A stretch of DNA of 7,922 nt from contig JAUYIV010000078.1 of the NCBI GenBank assembly GCA_030688105.1, positions 1 to 7,922 on the forward strand, written 5' to 3'. The DNA is from Actinomycetota bacterium. Its GTDB lineage: Bacteria; Actinomycetota; Acidimicrobiia; Spongiisociales; UBA11373. This document shows positions 5,255-7,922 of the stretch, one piece after another. Both the position numbers and the translations under genes were made by a program. The stretch's first letter is position 1, and each line of letters opens with the position of its first letter. Under the pieces are notes generated by a model, which was not told where the DNA came from, did not search any database, and worked only from the letters and a program-made list of their open reading frames with translations.

Positions 5255-5671
5255 CTAGCCGACATCCACCTTCACCTTGCGGGGAAGGACCTCGGGCTTG
5301 CGGGGGATCGTCACCTCGATCATCCCCTTGTCGGCCTTGGCCTTGACTTCGGAGGCCTCGAGCCCATCCGGGAGCACCAGCGTCCGCTTGAACTCGCCGG
5401 AGAAGATCTCTCGGCGGTGGAAACCGTTCTCCTCGGTGGTCTCGTCGAACGCCCGATGACCCGAGATGGTGAGCGTGCGGTCCTCGACCGTCACGTCGAC
5501 GTCTTCAGGGTTCACCCCGGCCACCTCGACGCGGATCACCAGCTCAGTGTCCCGGTCGAACACGTCGATGCGGGGCAACCAACGGCTCGGGGTCACGGCG
5601 CTGCCTCGATCGAACATGCGCTCGATGTCCCGCAGCATCGAAAACGGGTCCAAAGGGACCAGATCCATCAT
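5255..5671 (-). CDS. Small heat-shock protein, Hsp20/alpha-crystallin family
   Basis: A 138-residue minus-strand protein starting at the ATG read from 5671, behind a perfect SD AAGGAGGA (5684-5677, 5 nt spacing after the adjoining A), and ending at TAG (5257-5255). The N-terminus MMDLVPLDPFSMLRDIERMF is the usual sHsp arm. The alpha-crystallin domain runs from about 33 (LPRIDVFDRDTELVIRVEV) to 125. It includes AGVNPEDVDVTVEDRTLTI (51-69), FKRTLVLPDGL (94-104) and the consensus ending ADKGMIEVTIPRK (113-125), with I118 where Leu is typical. V133-K-V135 near the C-terminus is an IxI-like oligomerisation motif. It acts as an ATP-independent holdase in the cytosol, preventing aggregation. It faces the ArsA operon tail to tail and is divergent from the ROK operon. 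Regulation is probably by heat or stress through the palindrome at its -35 box. Confidence 0.95.
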   Translation of the reverse strand: MMDLVPLDPFSMLRDIERMFDRGSAVTPSRWLPRIDVFDRDTELVIRVEVAGVNPEDVDVTVEDRTLTISGHRAFDETTEENGFHRREIFSGEFKRTLVLPDGLEASEVKAKADKGMIEVTIPRKPEVLPRKVKVDVG

Positions 5672-5702
5672 GATGTTCCTCCTTGGTGACTCTCTGCCTA
5701 TG

Positions 5703-5735
5703 AGGGTATCTTATAACTTTATATTGAGCAACTCA
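5703..5735 (-). promoter_or_regulatory. hsp20 promoter with palindrome over the -35 box
   Basis: Read on the minus strand, TTGCTC (5731-5726) and TACCCT (5708-5703) are separated by 17 nt, giving a predicted start near 5696 and a leader of about 25 nt that contains the SD. The -35 lies inside the palindrome TGAG-TTG-CTCA (5735-5725), a candidate operator. It does not match CIRCE (TTAGCACTC-N9-GAGTGCTAA) or the HspR HAIR consensus (CTTGAGT-N7-ACTCAAG), though it shares the GAGT/CTCAA core of the latter. The whole 5705-5745 stretch is markedly AT-rich and may also hold the divergent promoter of the ROK operon (for example TTGGTG 5683-5688, TATCTT 5707-5712, 18-nt spacer), which is much less certain. 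Confidence 0.55.
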
Positions 5736-5867
5736 TATTTCCATCATGCGAAGGGTAGAGATCGGTCGGTTGGCACCGGGCCGAGCCGGCTCGGTGGCGA
5801 GGGCAGTGTCGGGCCTGCACCGCCATGGATAACCTGGTTCGCCGAGGGCGTCGACGAGGAGGTCGGG

Positions 5868-6779
5868 ATGGCGGTGATCGCCGCAGATTGCGGCGGGACG
5901 AACCTGTCGGTGGCGCGAGTCGACCGGGCCACCGAGGGCTTCGAGCCGATCGTCGTCGAAACACCGCCTGATGCCGCACAGATCCCCGGCGCTATCGCCG
6001 AGCTGGCCCGGCCACTGGCTTCCGGGATCGAGGCGGCCGGGGTCTCGATCGCCGGGCTGGTAGCCGGAGGCGACCTGGTCTGGATGCCCCATCGCGATGG
6101 TGGAACGCCCATCGCCGGACCGCTGTCGGCCGCGCTCGGGGTGCCGGTCTCGGTCGACAACGACGCCAACCTCGCCGGCCTCGCCGAGGCGACCGCCGGG
6201 GCCGGACTGGGGCATCGGATGGTGCTCATGGTCACGGTGGGGACGGGGATCGGTGGGGGACTGGTGATCCACGGCCAGGTCGAGCACGGCAGGGGATTCC
6301 TCGGCGAGATCGGCCACACCACGGTCGATCCGGCAGGCCCGATCTGCTCGTGCGGGAGGCCGGGGTGCTGGGAGGCACTCGCTTCCGGCACTGCCCTGGA
6401 TCGGGCGGCGATCGAATTGGCGGCGGCCCAGCCGGAGGGGCCGGTGGCGCGGTCGGCGTCGCCGGAAGGCCCGTCGGGGAAGGATCTCGTCGATGCCGCC
6501 CTCTCCGGAGATCCCGCCGCCAAGGTGGCGTTCGAGCAGATCGCGGCGCATTTCGGCCGCGGTCTGGCCAACATGGTCGCGGTGTTCGATCCGGATGTGA
6601 TCGTCGTCGGCGGCGGGGTGGGCTCGGTCGGCGAGCCGTTCCTCGCCCCGGCGCGTCGCGCCCTGGAGTCGTGGCTCAACGGATCGGAGCACCGATCACC
6701 CACGCCGGTGGTCGCGGCCGCGTTCGGGACGCGGGCCGGGATAGTCGGAGCCGCGCTGCTGGCCGGGGCGCCCACATGA
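5868..6779 (+). CDS. ROK-family glucokinase
   Basis: A 303-residue sugar kinase starting at ATG 5868 behind GAGGAGG (5856-5862, 5 nt spacing), ending at TGA 6777-6779. The ATP phosphate-binding loop is D7-C-G-G-T-N12. The catalytic region is VDNDAN (96-101) with D99 as the general base, followed by the second phosphate loop TVGTGIGGG (123-131). E147-x-G-H150 and C160-x-C162-G-x2-G-C167-x-E169 form the ROK sugar-binding and zinc site (H150, C160, C162, C167). An adenosine motif VIVVGGGVG (244-252) lies near the C-terminus. All catalytic residues are present and the length is typical, so it should phosphorylate glucose with ATP to glucose 6-phosphate in the cytosol. There is no N-terminal helix-turn-helix, so it is an enzyme and not a ROK repressor. 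Residues about 187-207 form a Pro/Ser/Gly-rich loop. It heads the operon and overlaps the next gene by 4 nt. Mannose or other hexose activity cannot be excluded. Confidence 0.93.
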   Translation: MAVIAADCGGTNLSVARVDRATEGFEPIVVETPPDAAQIPGAIAELARPLASGIEAAGVSIAGLVAGGDLVWMPHRDGGTPIAGPLSAALGVPVSVDNDANLAGLAEATAGAGLGHRMVLMVTVGTGIGGGLVIHGQVEHGRGFLGEIGHTTVDPAGPICSCGRPGCWEALASGTALDRAAIELAAAQPEGPVARSASPEGPSGKDLVDAALSGDPAAKVAFEQIAAHFGRGLANMVAVFDPDVIVVGGGVGSVGEPFLAPARRALESWLNGSEHRSPTPVVAAAFGTRAGIVGAALLAGAPT

Positions 6780-7144
6780 ATCTGGCCGCCACCCTCCGCG
6801 AGGCGACGATGGCCGTTCCCGCCGTAGCCAAGCTCCTGGTACGCCTGGTCCGCGACGAGAGGATCGAGCGCAAGCACCGGGTGGGGGCAGGCCTCGCCCT
6901 GGCGTACGCCATCCTCCCCATCGACCTGATCCCCGACCGCATACCGGTGCTCGGTCGGGTCGACGATGCCGCGGTCGCGGTGCTCGCCCTGACCCGCCTC
7001 GTCGAGGCCGCCGGTGCCGACATCGTGCGCGAGCACTGGGATGGCTCGCCGGCCGCTCTCGACGCAGTTCTCGGCGCCCTTGCGGTGGCGGGCCGTTTCG
7101 TCCCGAGGCGGCTGCGCCTGGCGGCATCGGTGGTGAGCCGATGA
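6776..7144 (+). CDS. DUF1232 protein
   Basis: A 122-residue protein from ATG 6776 (ATGA overlap with the glucokinase stop) to TGA 7142-7144. The family core YAILPIDLIPDRIPVLGRVDD (44-64) is unmistakable: the LPIDLIPD(x)IPxLGxxDD motif of DUF1232, which joins two hydrophobic helices. Residues 36-48 and 64-80 are the flanking hydrophobic helices, and 92-110 is a third. The basic N-terminal region (KLLVRLVRDERIERKHR, 19-35) suggests an inside-positive orientation. The family is usually described as membrane-associated with no known biochemical role. Here it sits between glucokinase and a LiaF-like membrane protein, which supports an envelope setting. No SD of its own; translation is probably coupled. 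Confidence 0.88.
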   Translation: MNLAATLREATMAVPAVAKLLVRLVRDERIERKHRVGAGLALAYAILPIDLIPDRIPVLGRVDDAAVAVLALTRLVEAAGADIVREHWDGSPAALDAVLGALAVAGRFVPRRLRLAASVVSR

Positions 7145-7827
7145 ACCCGGGCCGCCTCCTCGTCGGCACCGTGGTCACCGCATTGGGCGTCCTGTTTCTC
7201 CTCGAGTCGGCCGACGTGCTCGATGCCGGAGAGGCCATCGCCGATTGGTGGCCCGCCGCCATCGTCGCACTCGGCCTGTTCCATGCGGCCTCAGGGAAGG
7301 GGCTCACCGGCGGGACCGTGGTACTGATCGGCGTCGGTGCCGCCTTGCTCGGCGTCACGACGGGGCTGTTCGGTTCCGACGCCTGGGACTACGTATGGCC
7401 GGCCGCTCTGGTGCTCGTCGGCCTCTGGCTCATCGTCGGGTGGGGGAAGCGCCTGGGCAGCCGTCCGGCCGACGATGCCGAGATCGAAGGGATCGCCGTG
7501 CTCGGGTCGGCCCTTCACGCCACCAGGTCGAAGGAATTCCGCAGGGCGAGCCTGACCGCGGTGCTCGGCGGCATCACGCTCGATCTGAACGAGGCGCTGC
7601 CGGTGTCTGGTGGCGCCGCGGTGTCCGTCACCGCCGTCCTCGGCGGCGTGGCGGTCCTCGTGCCGCGTGGCTGGGTGGTCGAGATCCGCGGCCTGCCTCT
7701 GATGGGAGGTTGGGACGACACCACCGACCGCGCCGCGGCTGGACCGGGAGCGCCCCGTCTCGAGGTCCAGGCTCTCGTCGTGCTCGGGGGCCTCGAGGTG
7801 AAGCACGCCACGCGCTGGCGGCCGTAG
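7141..7827 (+). CDS. LiaF-like four-TM membrane protein with C-terminal VLGG-repeat domain
   Basis: A 228-residue protein from ATG 7141 (ATGA overlap) to TAG 7825-7827. Four hydrophobic segments at about 6-24, 36-51, 57-77 and 84-102 match the LiaI/LiaF-like transmembrane region (DUF5668 type). After a short basic/acidic linker (103-117) comes a beta-rich soluble domain resembling the LiaF C-terminal domain, with repeated rungs IAVLGSA (118-124), LTAVLGGI (138-145), VTAVLGGV (163-170) and LVVLGGL (212-218) and the GWVVEIRGLPLMGG (177-190) segment. In Bacillus, LiaF restrains a cell-envelope stress two-component system, and relatives occur widely in Actinobacteria, often without LiaRS. No sensor kinase or response regulator is in this window. 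The likely role is envelope sensing or scaffolding; this is inference from family. It overlaps the fabD start by one base. Confidence 0.85.
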   Translation: MNPGRLLVGTVVTALGVLFLLESADVLDAGEAIADWWPAAIVALGLFHAASGKGLTGGTVVLIGVGAALLGVTTGLFGSDAWDYVWPAALVLVGLWLIVGWGKRLGSRPADDAEIEGIAVLGSALHATRSKEFRRASLTAVLGGITLDLNEALPVSGGAAVSVTAVLGGVAVLVPRGWVVEIRGLPLMGGWDDTTDRAAAGPGAPRLEVQALVVLGGLEVKHATRWRP

Positions 7828-7922
7828 TGAGGTTCGCCGTCCTGTTCCCGGGCCAGGGGAGCCAGACCGTAGGAATGGGGGCTGGCCTCTTCGATGCCAG
7901 GCCGGATCTCCTGGGGCCGGCC
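7827..7922 (+). CDS. fabD: Malonyl-CoA:ACP transacylase, 5' end (truncated by window)
   Basis: From GTG 7827, overlapping the LiaF-like gene's TAG by one base (TAGTG), 32 codons run open to the window edge. The sequence RFAVLFPGQGSQTVGMGAGL (2-21) is the hallmark FabD N-terminus, FPGQGSQxxGMG, whose Gln lies in the oxyanion hole of the acyltransferase fold. The enzyme moves malonyl from CoA to acyl-carrier protein, supplying fatty-acid elongation. The catalytic GHSxG lies beyond the window. A polyketide synthase AT domain has a similar motif, but the motif starts at residue 7 of its own reading frame, which favours the free-standing enzyme. In many actinobacteria fabD opens a fabD-fabH-acpP-fabF cluster, so those genes may follow. 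Confidence 0.85.
   Translation, partial: MRFAVLFPGQGSQTVGMGAGLFDARPDLLGPA

Noticed and set aside
5725..5735. CIRCE or canonical HAIR heat-shock operator at hsp20
   Set aside because: The arms are only 4 bp with a 3-nt spacer, whereas CIRCE needs 9-bp arms with N9 and HAIR 7-bp arms with N7; it is kept only as an unnamed candidate operator.
5466..5867. N-terminal extension of the glucokinase frame upstream of 5868
   Set aside because: The open frame continues upstream only because of base composition. It runs antisense to hsp20, and the SD at 5856-5862 plus DCGGTN at residue 7 fix the start at 5868.
5868..6779. ROK-family transcriptional repressor (NagC/XylR type)
   Set aside because: The ATP-binding motif starts at residue 7, so there is no room for an N-terminal DNA-binding domain, and all kinase residues are intact.
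5744..7036. 430-codon open frame on the minus strand opposite the glucokinase
   Set aside because: The plus strand encodes complete ROK motifs; the minus frame is Ala/Pro/Ser/Thr-rich without any motif.

Overview
The window is GC-rich, densely packed bacterial chromosome with mostly G/C third codon positions. It has GTG starts, repeated 1-4 nt ATGA/TGATG overlaps between genes, and TANNNT -10 boxes placed directly in front of start codons (leaderless-type). Together with the gene content (an SRPBCC plus ArsA-like ATPase pair, a ROK glucokinase with a zinc site, and a LiaF-like gene leading into fabD) this points to Actinomycetota, perhaps an Acidimicrobiia-like lineage. The lineage call is inference from style and content, not from a marker gene.

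Layout. (1) 1-349: 3' end of an unrecognised gene entering from the left. (2) 350-498: intergenic DNA with a striking 7-nt tandem repeat (405-436) and a small hairpin touching the next ribosome binding site. (3) 499-690: a 63-residue protein with two CxxC pairs. (4) 777-5190: one compact plus-strand gene train: QueG-family cobalamin/Fe-S protein, YfcE-like metallophosphoesterase, class I methyltransferase, SRPBCC (START-like) protein, ArsA/GET3-type ATPase with a C-terminal HSP20-like domain, and a 61-residue helical protein. (5) 5196-5233: a perfect 10-bp inverted repeat between convergent genes. (6) 5255-5671, minus strand: a small heat-shock protein (Hsp20) with a good promoter and SD. (7) 5868 to the right edge, plus strand: ROK glucokinase, DUF1232 protein, four-TM LiaF-like protein and the first 32 codons of fabD (malonyl-CoA:ACP transacylase), all overlapping by 1-4 nt.

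How they may work together. The SRPBCC/ArsA pair looks like a hydrophobic-ligand-binding protein coupled to a deviant-Walker ATPase. The ATPase carries its own HSP20-like domain, is followed by a tiny helical protein, and sits tail-to-tail with a free Hsp20. This is the most interesting cluster in the window. The right-hand operon joins glucose phosphorylation, two probable envelope-associated proteins and the start of fatty-acid synthesis. No RNA gene, CRISPR array, insertion sequence or phage gene was seen. Apart from the left-edge gene, everything looks like core chromosome.
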